Assembly (NCBI GenBank): GCA_022813625.1 | Contig: JAKLMB010000050.1 | Coordinates: 62,001 to 126,000, forward strand | Length of the DNA stretch: 64,000 bases | Source of the DNA: Aaosphaeria pasadenensis | Lineage: Eukaryota > Ascomycota > Dothideomycetes > Pleosporales | Direction: 5' to 3' | Part shown: positions 44,239 to 54,645 of the stretch, piece after piece | Layout of the letters: every line of letters begins with the position of its first letter | Numbering within the stretch: position 1 is the first letter of the stretch | Notes under the pieces: generated by a model | What the model was told of the DNA's origin: nothing | The model's input: only the letters and a program-made list of their open reading frames with translations | The model's database searches: none | Made by a program: the position numbers and the translations under genes

Positions 44239-45820
44239 TCAACTGATGAAACATTTATCCCAGTGGCCACCGCCCCTGGCGAAGCTCTGAGATTCTACAA
44301 ACTTGCTCAGCTTGCATTTGTGATCCTTGTCCGCGCCGCAGAACTCAAGAGGCATCACGCGATCGTTCACGATGATGCGGACGAACTCCTCCTCATCTGC
44401 ATGACAGGAGAGCTTCTCAACGTACATCCTGGCGGCAAATGGCACAGTCCATGCAGCCGAATAGCCTTTGGTCTCCTCGATTGACTGGATCGTGGCATTG
44501 GAAAGCGGCTTCGTGGAATTGTAAAGGCCAAGCGTTGCGAAGATGGCGGTCATATCATTGTCGTGGGAGAAGTCGGCGTAGACCTTTCGATCAAGTGGAA
44601 ACGTTTTTGGGTCCGAGTCGAGAGTCTGGTTGGTATTTGTGTGATCCTCCACTGGTTTCCCTGTCAAGCGGGCGATGAGCTCGTTGACGTAGCCCACGCC
44701 TTGGGTTGGACCGAGTGGGTTGCCGTTCCCGTATCCGTAATATTTGCCCAATGACTCGTAGTAGTCGTACTGATGCCACTCATCCTCGGTGAACAGGCGG
44801 CAGAAGGGAGAAACCTGGGCGGTCGGCGACGCAAGAGTGTCGAAGGGACACATGTCCATGAGATAGATTATGTTGGTGGAGGTGAGCTTGGTGCCGAGCT
44901 CGGAATTGATACGAGATTGGATCGCGGGCACAAAGTTTGAGAGCCAGATCTCTTGAGCCTTGTCTCCGATACGATCCAGTGGTCCTTCTTCGAATTTCTT
45001 GCACAGCTCGTGTGAGAGCGTGTTGTTCGATCCGGGTCCCTCAGGGATCGAGACATCCACCTTCCCGGGTTCCTTATTGTTCCCGGCTTGCGCGAAGCCA
45101 TCCAACCACCTCTCTGCGGACTCGACCACACGGGCCTGCCCAGCGGAACGAACAAAAGGCGGGTTCGCGGCAACGAGGGATGAGTACCTCCGGTGGAAGT
45201 GCGCGCCCGAATTCACCATTTCTTGCCTCCCCGCATCGGTCAATTGATCCGCGCCCAAGGTATAATTGTAGTTCCTCAGAAATTCGAACTCGCCAGGGTA
45301 TCGGGTGGCTGACGTCTGGATCTCGGCGATCAGAAGCGCGTACGCAATGGTTTTGCTGAGCGTGGGATCACGGCCCCCATGGCGAGAGAGAACGGATGCG
45401 AAAGTGACGTCGCAGCCCTTCGGTGGCTTCACGTCGACCTCAGAGGGGACCGAGAACCATAGCGCATACTGGCCCCAGAAATGTGTTGTCTTCGGGCTAC
45501 AGCGGTAACCTTCGTCGATGGTGTCGCAGGACTTATTGGAGGAGTGATGAGGGCCGGCGAGGGTGCTTGGGGTGGTCAACGAGATGAATAGGAAAGCCGT
45601 GCGAAGGCGTGAAAGAATACCTGGCGACTTCATAGATGGCAAAAATGGCAGCAAATGCGCCGAGAAAGAGTGCGCAGTTGTAGATACGCGGTCGACTACT
45701 GCTGTTGCTGCGGTACTTGGAAGGGGATAGCGATTCTTTCTCGTCGATGGGTAAGCGGTCGTAGTCGCCTCGGTGGCCGTTGCGACCTTTTGTAGCCCTG
45801 TGCCATGGGTGCGACGGCAT
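44239..45820 (-). CDS. Histidine acid phosphatase / phytase-like enzyme
   Basis: The preferred model has two exons on the minus strand (45820-45621, 45565-44239; 55-nt intron), 508 residues. Exon 1 encodes a cytosolic tail and a membrane anchor (ALFLGAFAAIFAIYEVA). Exon 2 encodes the secreted-type domain beginning SCDTIDEGYRC with HFWGQYALWF, close to fungal phytases. The catalytic RHGxRxP motif is SRHGGRDPT, and the proton-donor HD motif is DFSHDNDMTAIF. Cys residues in SCDTIDEGYRC, DMCPFDTL and KLSCHADEE fit the conserved disulfides. It should hydrolyse phosphomonoesters, possibly phytate, outside the cell. An alternative start at 45654 or 45633, inside exon 1/intron, gives MKSPGILSRLRTAFLFISL, which looks like a cleavable signal peptide. 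So a membrane-anchored and a secreted form are both encodable. Asp replaces the usual aromatic/hydrophobic residue between Arg and Pro of the active-site motif. Confidence 0.85.
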
Positions 45821-47381
45821 CGATTTAATTAAGAGGTTGTATAGGGTCGAGGGATGGAGGTTTTGTCTATATTAACTAATAGGTGATTGATGGTGGAAGG
45901 GCCGATGGCGATGAAGGAGGAGGTTCAGGTGTGAGTACCTGAGTACCTAGGTAGGTAGGTAGTCAAGGGTGGTGGGCCGGCACAGGCATGGCATCCTCGT
46001 GGGATGTGCCAATGTGGGTGGCAGCGGGGCTCCCCTACAATGGTGGGGTGATGCGTCAATGTGCATTATTGCTGGAGGGTGGGATATTCTACAACAAAGA
46101 TACAGAGATTTGAGATTTATTCAAAAGCATACTTCGACAAGGACGACATAATTATAATAGAATCAGTACCTAGGTAGTGGTAATTGAATGAATGAGATGT
46201 TGTATTGGTACTTTCGGTGGATTAGGTTGAATGCCAAGTCTACGGGTCAAAAGCTTAAACGCCAAACCTTATTCTTATTCACTGATAACAACCACGACAA
46301 CTCACCAACTACGACCGATTTGTACTATTCCACTGTTCTACTATATTATAATCATTACATTATGCCACAAGATTGCCAATCGTGGTATCGATAATGGCAA
46401 ATCGGTCATCAGCGATCGTTGCAGGTGCATCTTATACGCCCCTGGTTTCAGTGGCGGATGGCCTGCATCCACACCGGAAGTCTGGGGATAGTAGTACTCG
46501 TGGTATCCCAGACAACAATACAGGTATCTCGGGTGGCCGAACAAGCACTTCAAGCACATCAAGCTTCGATAGCCGTAACAGCGGTTCGGACTTCGCGTTC
46601 CCCGGGGATGCCGATACATTGCTATTGCGCCGCCATCATGGGAGTGGCGGCGACGATAATGCCTCAATCCATTCGGTAAGCCTTCCTTCTGTTCTTATCG
46701 TTTCTATATCTTGTATCATCATGTCCCTTACAGCAGCTATCTCGCATTATGCTCGTGCTTTTACAAGATGCACATGATGATCGAACGATGTATGTACAAG
46801 TATTACGAGTGCTGTTGGAGTTGCTATCGCTGTTTATCCTACGCACACGCTGTACGCGCTGGACCATCCATCTTCTTGCCCCTTAGTTTAAAGGGATATG
46901 CAGCGTCGTTTCCTGGCTGGGTATAATTCGTTGATAACGGTTGGCGCATGGCGCAAAGGTAGCGTGGATGACGTCGCGTATGGGTTGGGATTGTCCCTCG
47001 ACTTGACTTGACCGCCACCCCGTCCAACCACAACCACAACCACGTACTCCAACTCCAACTCCAACTCCAACTCACAACCCCGACTCCAGCTCGTACTGCG
47101 AGGTTCTCGTACGAATTCTTATTTGTATTTGTAGAAAAGTAGTGTAACTCACTAGCCCTCCACACTCATGATCACCTCCAGCCATTCCGTCGCCCACTAA
47201 TTACGAGTGAACGCCTCGGGGGTTCGTGAAACCCCGCATGCGCGAAACAGATATATTTCCTCTTCACATTCCCTTCTTTCATTCTGTCGAATCAATAGCA
47301 CTCCCCTTTCTCTACGTCTTTCTCATAAACCACAATCATCTCATCCATGCCAGCCACTTATCTCGATAACCCGCACTAACA
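45821..47381. other. Divergent intergenic region, 1.56 kb
   Basis: It carries the promoters of the phosphatase (minus) and permease (plus). TACCTAGGTA motifs lie at 45944 and 46167, and (CCAACT)n-like simple repeats at 47005-47075. One Ser/Gly-rich open frame (46394-46779) begins with a decent ATG and runs into a GTAAGC donor-like site. It has no homology I recognise and is not called as a gene. Confidence 0.45.
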
Positions 47382-49031
47382 ATGCCTCACCAACAACAGT
47401 CCATGTCCGATGAGCTCCAGCTCGAAGCTCTCGGGCATCGTGGAGAACTGCAGCGGAACTTCTCGCCATTGTCCATGCTAGGCCTTTCCTTCGCTATTCT
47501 CAATTCTTGGACTGCACTTTCTGCCTCGCTCTCACTGTCCTTGCCCAGTGGCGGATCGACCAGCGTGATATGGGGTCTGGTAACTTCGGGAGTGTGCAAT
47601 CTGTGTCTCGCGGCCTCGCTCGCAGAATTCTTGTCTGCATACCCAACAGCCGGTGGCCAATATCACTGGGTTGCAGTTATCGCCTGGAAGAGATGGGTAC
47701 CTCTGCTATCGTGGATTACCGGATGGATCAATGTCTCAGGTTGGATTGCGCTGGTCGCTTCTGGGGGGCTCCTCGGCTCTCAACTCATTGTTGGTGTCAT
47801 ATCGCTCTATCACCCATCCTACACGCCTGAGCGTTGGCATCAATTCCTCATCTACATCGCCTACAACGTCATCGCGTTCGTGGTCAACGCTTTCATGAAC
47901 TCCTCCCTACCCTACGTGAATAAAGCGGCAATCACTTGGTCCATCACTGGCTTTGTCGTCATCTCAATTACTGTCCTTGCATGCGCTTCGCCGAACTACT
48001 CATCCGCGGAATATGTCTTTGCCGAGTTTCTGAATGAGACTGGCTGGCCAGATGGCATTGCTTGGTTGCTTGGACTGCTCCAGGGAGGATTGGGACTGAC
48101 GGGATTTGATGCGTGTGCACATATGATCGAGGAGATACCGAATGCTTCCATCGAAGGCCCCAAGATCATGATCTACTGCGTTTGCATAGGTACATTCACG
48201 GGCTTCATATTCCTCATGGTCATGCTTTTTGTATCCGGTGGTGATGCGGAGAAGATCATATCATCGCCTGCCGGACCGTTACTTCAAATCCTAGTCAACG
48301 CGACCTCAAGCCGCGCCGGAGCCGTCTGTCTGTTGATCTTCCCTCTCATCTGCCTTCTCTTCGCGACAACATCCATCATGACTACATCGTCCCGCATGAC
48401 CTACGCCTTTGCCCGAGACCGAGGTCTTCCATTCTCGCGATACTTCGCCAAAGTCCACGACCGGCTCGGCCTACCGCTCAACTCCCTCTGCCTCACCACC
48501 GCCCTCGTCATCATCTTCGGCTGCATCTTCCTCGGCTCGTCAAGCGCCTTCAATGCCATCATCTCCGCATCAGTCGTTGCCCTAGGCGTCAGCTACGCCA
48601 TCCCTATTGCAGTCAATGTCCTGCAAGGCCGCAAGAAACTCCCTCCGCGGCCATTCGTACTCCCAGTCGCGTTCGGCTGGTTTGCAAACCTTCTGGGCAT
48701 TGCGTACGTTATCATCACTACGGTGTTATTCGTCTTCCCGCCCGAACTCCCGGTTACAGGTAGTAATATGAGTAAGTTTACCTCCCACGCAGTAAGCATC
48801 ACTTCGAGGCGCACATTATTGACATGTCGCACAGATTACTGCATCGTAGCCTTCGCTATCATTATCATCATAAGTACGATCCAATGGTTCGTGGATGGAC
48901 GCAAGAACTTCACCGGCCCTCGTCATGATATGGGGTTGGAAGTCGTAGAGGCCGTAGAGAGCATCAGGAAGGAAACGGAGAGCCCGGACGATTTGGCAAA
49001 TAAAAGGGATAGTATGAGTCGGACGGTATGA
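47382..49031 (+). CDS. Amino acid/GABA/choline permease, APC superfamily
   Basis: Two exons are inferred: 47382-48771 and 48835-49031. The 63-nt intron starts GTAAGT, ends GCACAG and splits an Asn codon; the product is 528 residues. The N-terminal motif LQRNFSPLSMLGLSFAILNS and the following TALSASL are the fungal Bat1/Uga4-like signature. YPTAGGQYHWVAVIAWKRW is the conserved segment after span 2, and GFDACAHMIEEIPNASIEGP is the loop signature of choline/GABA permeases. Twelve spans are expected. It imports amino acids, GABA, choline or polyamines across the plasma membrane by proton symport; the exact substrate is unclear. The intron length is a multiple of three and open, so retention would insert 21 residues before the last span. 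A diverged copy of its 3' end lies 2.5 kb downstream at 51569. Confidence 0.9.
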   Translation: MPHQQQSMSDELQLEALGHRGELQRNFSPLSMLGLSFAILNSWTALSASLSLSLPSGGSTSVIWGLVTSGVCNLCLAASLAEFLSAYPTAGGQYHWVAVIAWKRWVPLLSWITGWINVSGWIALVASGGLLGSQLIVGVISLYHPSYTPERWHQFLIYIAYNVIAFVVNAFMNSSLPYVNKAAITWSITGFVVISITVLACASPNYSSAEYVFAEFLNETGWPDGIAWLLGLLQGGLGLTGFDACAHMIEEIPNASIEGPKIMIYCVCIGTFTGFIFLMVMLFVSGGDAEKIISSPAGPLLQILVNATSSRAGAVCLLIFPLICLLFATTSIMTTSSRMTYAFARDRGLPFSRYFAKVHDRLGLPLNSLCLTTALVIIFGCIFLGSSSAFNAIISASVVALGVSYAIPIAVNVLQGRKKLPPRPFVLPVAFGWFANLLGIAYVIITTVLFVFPPELPVTGSNMSKFTSHAVSITSRRTLLTCRTDYCIVAFAIIIIISTIQWFVDGRKNFTGPRHDMGLEVVEAVESIRKETESPDDLANKRDSMSRTV

Positions 49032-49660
49032 GTAGGAAAGAGTCCCTCGTAGCGCAATTGATATGATATCTTGTGATAGAACATTTTGCAGATGAACATC
49101 CTATGTATTTACGGAGGAAGCCTTACTGGATGCAAGTGCTCCTCTTCAGGCTGCTTATGACGTACAGACTATTTTAATGTTGAGTAATCAAGCGAGGAGT
49201 AACTATCCATATGTACATGTAAAGGGCGTATTATGTGGGGCGGCACAAAGCAGATGCGTCCCCCCTCACATAACCAACTTTTCGACAACTATATTGCGTA
49301 TAGATAGCCGCGCTAGAATTTATTAGGTCCTAACCTGAGTCCACTATCCCTTGTAATGGTGGCCACAAGTGGTATAGAAAAATAGAGGAAACGACCTAAA
49401 TATACTTGAATAGATAGCTACTATGGCCTTTTTAGGTTATTGTAGATGCGATGAGAATTGACCCAATTTTTGCCCTTGTTCTTGTCTTGCCAGTTCTTGG
49501 ATATGATGACAAATTGGAATACTATCATATTACCTGAGCCGGACTAGAAAAAGCTCTTTCAGATGAAGAGGCTCGAACACTCTACTGAACTTTCACCTTA
49601 TATGGAGAACGACAGTATCGCAATTCTCTTTTGCAACAATTCGTACCAAAGTCCAGCTCC
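49032..49660. other. Intergenic region between permease and MFS
   Basis: It holds the permease 3' UTR (its first 100 bp resemble 51600-51690) and the upstream region of the MFS gene. It is AT-rich and no gene was seen. Confidence 0.5.
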
Positions 49661-51172
49661 ATGTCAGAGAAAGTGAACAGCAACAGCCCTGAACTAGAAC
49701 TTCGCCATGGATCTGTAGCGACACCGCAGCGGCGTGGCGTAGGGAACGATGTGATGGAGATATCTCGAGCAGCGGATGCTGAGATACCGGCCGACAGGTA
49801 CCGTTGGATATTGATCGGAGCTTGCGCTACCATCGCCTGGTGGTTTGTAGGAACAACCTATAGCTGGGGCGTGATCCAAGGGGCTGTCGTCGAGCAAGGG
49901 CTTGCACCCCCTTCTACGCTTTCCTTTGTGGGAAGTTTGACAGTGGCTTGCATTGCTGTATTCGCTCTGATCAACGCAAGAATTGTTCGAATGCTTGGTT
50001 TGCAACGTTCGGGCCTACTTGGAATATTCCTCCTTGGATCAGGTGAAATCTGCAGTGGCTTCACTACACGAAGTGTGGTTGGGATGTTCTTTGCAACCGG
50101 TCTCCTTATGGGTATTGGAACGAGGTACGTATTGTTGTCCCACAATAATAGCAGCAGAACTGATCGTGGGATGGATTTAGTCTTTGCTTCATGGTTGTTT
50201 CCACTGCTCCTGCTCAATATTTCGGTGCAAAACGTGGTCTAGCAAATGGTATAGTGTACGCAGGCGGAGGTCTAGGTGGCGCAATCATTAGCATTGCTCT
50301 TGACAATTTGATTCGGAAGCTCGGCATCCCTTGGACGTTCTGGATCATCGGAGTCTTAACATTGGTTACTGGACTCCCTGCTGCATGGCTAGTAAAGCAA
50401 AGGATACCTATCAGAGGTACAGCTATGATCGACCGGTATGTTTACACCAATCCACATCTATCTCGCAACCTAATATATCTATCCAACAGGACTCTAGTCC
50501 GCGATCCAGGATTTATCATTCTATTCATTGCTTGTGCTCTCGCTACGTTCCCGTTATTTGTCCCACCATTCTTTCTACCGATCTATGCTCGTGGTATTGG
50601 TCTTTCCTCGAGCACTGGTGCTGCTTTGGTATCCGGTTTCAACTTCTCGTCTGCGGTAGGGCGAGTATTATGCGGGATGTTGTGTGACTTTTCAGGTCCT
50701 CTGAATACTCTGCTGTTTTCTCTTGTTCTCTCGGCTGTGAGTATGCTCGCAATTTGGCCGGTGTCCACTTCTATAGGACCCCTCGTGGTCTTTGCTGTCA
50801 TCAATGGAACTGATAATGGGGGCTTCTTCTCTACCGTTCCAACTGTTGCTGGGACCACTTTTGGTTCTGCAAGGGTATCAGTGGTAATGGGAATGATCGT
50901 CACGGGCTGGGTCGGAGGTTATTTGATGGTAAGCGCTAATCAACATAATCGACATTCTAATCATCGCTGTTGCTAGTAATCGTTCTTTTGCTGATCAGGG
51001 ATAGGGTGCTCCTATCGCGGGCTACCTACTCGTTGCTTATGGCGGTGAGGATGGAGGTTTAGAGGCGTTTCGACCCGCGATATACTATGCAGGTTCTATG
51101 ACTCTGGCTGCATCGGGACTGATAGCTTTCGTTCGGTTAAGGTCGACAACTAAGCTTATTGCGAAGCTTTGA
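49661..51172 (+). CDS. Monocarboxylate-transporter-like MFS protein (MCH family)
   Basis: Four exons (49661-50124, 50181-50435, 50490-50928, 51005-51172) encode 441 residues. The first span region RYRWILIGACATIAWWFVGT with TYSWGVIQ corresponds to the fungal monocarboxylate-transporter opening. Later signatures are APAQYFGAKRGLANGIVYAG followed by GGLGGAII (the MCT Y-F-x-K-R-R-x-L-A-x-G block), and FSSAVGRVLCGMLCDFSGPL in the second half. About twelve spans are expected. The yeast relatives (Mch proteins) transport riboflavin or unknown substrates rather than lactate. The usual D-G-G-W/F-G-W motif is changed to ADRYRW. All junctions are in frame, so the gene looks intact although it borders a repeat-rich, RIP-like block. 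Confidence 0.87.
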
Positions 51173-51560
51173 GTATTAGGAATACACTTGCAACATCTCT
51201 GAATACATCATTATTAGCGCTACTGGAATCATTTTACAAACTGCCTCTATTATCTTAGCAGCTATCTAAGTCTAAATAGCTTAAAAGGCTTTTAATCCTT
51301 AGTTAAAGGAGACCTAGGTAGTTATAAGTAGTACTTTAAGCTACCTATATCTATATACCTAATAGTTAACTAGAACTAAAGAATAATTCTATAACTAGAC
51401 TATATAGTACCTTTAGGTATAGATTTATCTACTCTAGTATAGCTTTAGTATTTAATATACCTTGTTATAATTTTATAGCTTTAGTTATACCTCCTTATTA
51501 TTTAGATATCTCTAATATCTACTACTTTACCCTAGCTAATTCACCTTAATCTCCCTAACG
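51173..51560. repeat. AT-rich, CpG-free block (RIP-like DNA)
   Basis: From about 51226 to 51557 the sequence contains no CpG dinucleotide. It is dominated by TA steps, with short words such as CTAGTATAGC, TTATAGCTTTAG and CTACCTATATCTATATACC. This composition is very unlike the flanking genes and is what RIP leaves after mutating a repeated element. The original element cannot be recognised. Confidence 0.8.
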
Positions 51561-51568
51561 TAGTTTGT

Positions 51569-51690
51569 GGACGATTTAGCAAATAAAAGGGATAGTAGGA
51601 GTCGGACGGTATGAGTAGGAGGGGGTAATGCAGTTGAGATAATACTTTTTTATGGAATATTTCACAGATCAACATACCAAGCGTTTGCAA
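51569..51690 (+). repeat. Displaced copy of the permease gene 3' end
   Basis: GGACGATTTAGCAAATAAAA and the following bases match 48986 onward, the last 15 codons and stop of the permease gene. The similarity extends with more divergence into its 3' UTR (ACATTTTGCAGATGAACAT versus ATATTTCACAGATCAACAT). The body of the permease is absent upstream, where the CpG-free block begins. Confidence 0.85.
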
Positions 51691-51816
51691 GCACGAAAGA
51701 ATGAGGGTCCCCAAATTATCTAGCGCATAATAACCTAGGAGCCCTGTTTTCACTTCACTTGACGTCACATCACTTCCTTTAACCTTACCAATATCGAGGC
51801 AACAGCAAACTCACGA

Positions 51817-51925
51817 GCAAAGAGAAGATGTAGTCTGCTCAGGATAGCCTACAGTGTGGTGTAGCAGGATAGGTGTGGCTATTTGGAGATCACATGCCGG
51901 GGAGAAAACATTAGGTAGATAGCGC
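51817..51925. repeat. Dispersed repeat copy R1
   Basis: It contains AGAGAAG...TAGTCT, then GTGTGGTGTAGCAGGATAGG and GGAGATCACATG. The first part matches 54651-54704 just before the solo LTR. The second part also matches an internal stretch of that LTR (54749-54796). Confidence 0.75.
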
Positions 51926-52187
51926 CTAGACGAGCTGAGAGATGAGCCAAACAGGTGGATTTTGGACTATGATCGATGGGCAGTGGTAAATAACAACGGC
52001 GCTTAAATTGCCATTAGTTGAGTAACACCAGCGGGTTTCAATATTTCAATGAGTAAATAACGTTACGTATCTCTATAGGCAATGGAGATACATGGGCTGC
52101 AACATTTTTTCCTTGTTAACATAAATTGCATAGCTGCCACAAAAGAAAAGGCCTGCGCATCTACATAATTGTTCTATACTAAACCCG

Positions 52188-53366
52188 TTATTCATCGGTC
52201 CAAACAGCATATCTCAGCTCGATGCTTTCGCGAGGTTGGGCGCCTGACAGCGGCACCGGCAGGACCATGGTAACATGGGGCACAGCAACTTTTGACAAAC
52301 GTTAGGAATCAAATCAAGCAGCTCAATATACGAAAAGAACCTACCGTGTTTCGTGGTGGGTCTGCGAGAATCCCAAACAGTCATAACAAGTACATCATCG
52401 CGAGTTTGGTCACTCTGCCAGTAACAGCGGTGATTTTTGTTCCATTTCAGATACATTCCCTCCTCGACAGTATCGTCCATGACTTTCTGTACCACATCCA
52501 GGTCTGTATCTTCGACGGTCCGTGTATCGCAGCAGACCAGCGGGTCCGTCTTGACAACGTCAACAAGTGGTCTCCACAGCCTAGTGAAGTTAGTATCATA
52601 TAGTTGAGTGTATTCCACATCTATGATACGGAGGTGATTACGTGAGTACACGAATTCTGTATTTCCCGCTCTTTGCCTCGAGAAGTTCCTGGGGACTGGC
52701 AATAGTAGACACAACCTTCTCCATAAACTCAGGAGATCCGTCCGCATATTATTATTAGCTTATCGAGATAACCAACGTTATAGATCATCCTGGTTTGTGA
52801 GTCCAAAGGGGTGTAGCCTACCTGCATGGATAACATGAGAACTATTGATCTTGACTGCTCGAACATCATGTGTCTGCCGACTTTTCAAACTATAGATAGT
52901 TGGGAACTTTTGTGGTTTCGTCAACAATGATTTTCTCACCTATAGAAATGGTCAGCAAACATGCTCTAACGTATGTAGCAATACTTACTCTCCAATCCCA
53001 ACAAACAACCTTGGAACATTTGAGCTCCTCTTGTAGAAAATCGGACATGGATGCCACATAATTATCAAGAACATTTTGTTGTTCTCTCGGCTTGAGGTCA
53101 ACGTAATCTGAGCTGTGCAAGCCAGCGTGATGCGGGAAGTCTTGATGCATCCATTCGAAACCGAAATTCTCTAGCTGCGGTTTCTTATCAATGCTTCTAA
53201 CATCGGTAAGGGGACAGTTTGGAATGATTTCGAGCTTCACATTTGTTCTAGCGACATTCACAGGAAGATCGTCTGCCCATATCTCGTACGGCTCTTCATC
53301 CCTGTAGATAGGGTCGTCAACAAGATGTGACAAGGACGCAGACGTGGGTAGCGTTGGAACATTCAT
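52188..53366 (-). CDS. AsaB/CmcJ-like hydroxylase/desaturase, possibly inactive
   Basis: Five exons on the minus strand are read as 53366-52989, 52939-52822, about 52737 to 52643, the WRPL exon, and a short last exon ending at 52188. Family signatures are clear: CSKVVCWDWR|VRKS, HDVRAVKINSSHVIHA, LWRPLVDVVKTDPLVCCDTR, VQKVMDDTVEEGMYLKWN, YWQSDQTRDDVLVMTVWDSR and the final GAQPRESIELRYAVW. These belong to the fungal 'hydroxylase/desaturase AsaB' group, known from aspirochlorine and other secondary-metabolite clusters and presumed to act on small-molecule intermediates. The defect is at the third exon: the reading frame requires an acceptor in TATGCGGACGG, where CGG stands in place of CAG. Without AG the transcript may not splice correctly. 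It is divergent from the AKR at 53695, sharing about 330 bp of promoter. Confidence 0.7.
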
Positions 53367-53694
53367 AGCATGTGCTGATAAGATAGCAAGAAAATGAATT
53401 ATTTGGACGACAGTGGACTATAGTCAAATTTATCCACAGCCTGATTCAAGATGTTGATCTGCCCCGCACCGGTCAGTCCCCTCCCCCAAGTGAGACATCT
53501 ATTTGACTGCACAACAGAAGTGTAATGTTACTCCCGAGGGATGGTCACAGGACGAGCGCACCTTCCCGGCGACACAAAGTAGCTCGATTGTGGATTGTGC
53601 AGGGTATAGAACAACACTTGATCTAAAACACCTCAATTCTGGTTCGATGCTTCCCAAGGTTGTCGCTTCAACTCTCTCCGGCTTGAACAAAATC
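53367..53694. promoter_or_regulatory. Shared divergent promoter, AsaB-like / AKR
   Basis: The 328 bp between the two divergent starts must contain both promoters. No strong TATA element was seen. An in-frame upstream ATG at 53647 could extend the AKR by 16 residues. Confidence 0.45.
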
Positions 53695-54634
53695 ATGAAC
53701 ATTCCCTATCTCACCCTCCGTGATGGTAATAAAATTCCGATGGTATGGGCTCATATCACTCTATTAGATCCATATCTCACAGAAGTTTAGCTTGCTTATG
53801 GCACCGGAACAGCTTGGTTCAAAGAGGTCGGCGATACGGCCTTCAATCAGGAACTTGTGGACGTGGCCGAGATTGCAATCCGAAAAGGGTTCCATCATAT
53901 CGACTGTGCGGAAATGTATGGTACCGAGGAAGAAATCGGGACCAACAAAGTCGCCCAAGGCATTGACGACATTCCAGCAGCTCTTGATCACAGCCTCGAG
54001 AAGATGCAATTGGCATACTTTGACCTGTATGCCCTATGAGACCATCCATGATAGCATACAAGGATTGCTAACATAACGAGAAAGATATCTCATCCACATT
54101 CCTTTCTTCGCCACGTCCGATAGCGACTTTCAAGAAAAGTGGAAGACTATGGAAGAGGTCAAAAAATCTGGCAAGGTCAGATCGATTGGGGTGAGCAACT
54201 ATTTACGACCGCATCTTGAGGCCACCCTAAAAACCGCCACTGATCCGCCGGTAATCAACCAAATCGAGTACCATCCATACTTGCAACGCGCGGATAACCT
54301 TTTACCATGGATGCGCGAACATGGGATTCAGGTGGCTTCATTCAAAGGTCTCACTCCTGCCTTTCGTTGTCCTGAAGGTCCCTTGGTAGGGTGTTTATCA
54401 CGTATCGCCAAAGCTCATAATACAACGCAGACAAGTGTTCTCCTCGCGTGGTTGATTCAGAACGGGGTAATAGCAATAACGACTACGTTGCAACCGAAGA
54501 GACTGGACGAATATGCCAGAGCATTGACCCTGAAGCTGACGAATGAGGAGCTTCATGAGATATCCGATATTGGATCTAAGTTTCATTTCCGAACCTCCTG
54601 GCAAGAGAGGTTTGAGGAAAGTGACCGCTCATGA
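53695..54634 (+). CDS. Aldo-keto reductase (xylose-reductase-like family) with internal deletion
   Basis: Three exons (53695-53742, 53791-54026, 54085-54634) encode 277 residues; family members usually have about 295-320. MNIPYLTLRDGNKIPM joins LAYGTGTAWFK across the first intron. Catalytic Asp and Tyr are in HHIDCAEMYG, and His in LYLIHIPFF. The block GKVRSIGVSNY and INQIEYHPYLQ are conserved. Between EEEIG and TNKVAQGIDD about 15-17 residues expected in relatives (a helix and the strand leading to the catalytic Lys) are missing in frame; the Lys of TNKV remains. The AKR fold could therefore be damaged. It would reduce aldehydes or ketones with NADPH in the cytosol. It shares a promoter region with the AsaB-like gene, suggesting a small metabolic pair that is degenerating. 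Confidence 0.82.
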
Positions 54635-54645
54635 GATCAAATCCT

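Noticed and set aside
46394..46779. Ser/Gly-rich plus-strand frame with an ATG and a following GTAAGC
   Set aside because: It could be a first exon, but no second exon or domain is seen, and the composition is compatible with chance in a promoter region.
53743..53790. In-frame stop in the AKR at 53.8 kb
   Set aside because: It lies in a 48-nt intron (GTATGG...TTTAG); the joined text KIPM-LAYGTGTAW fits the family.
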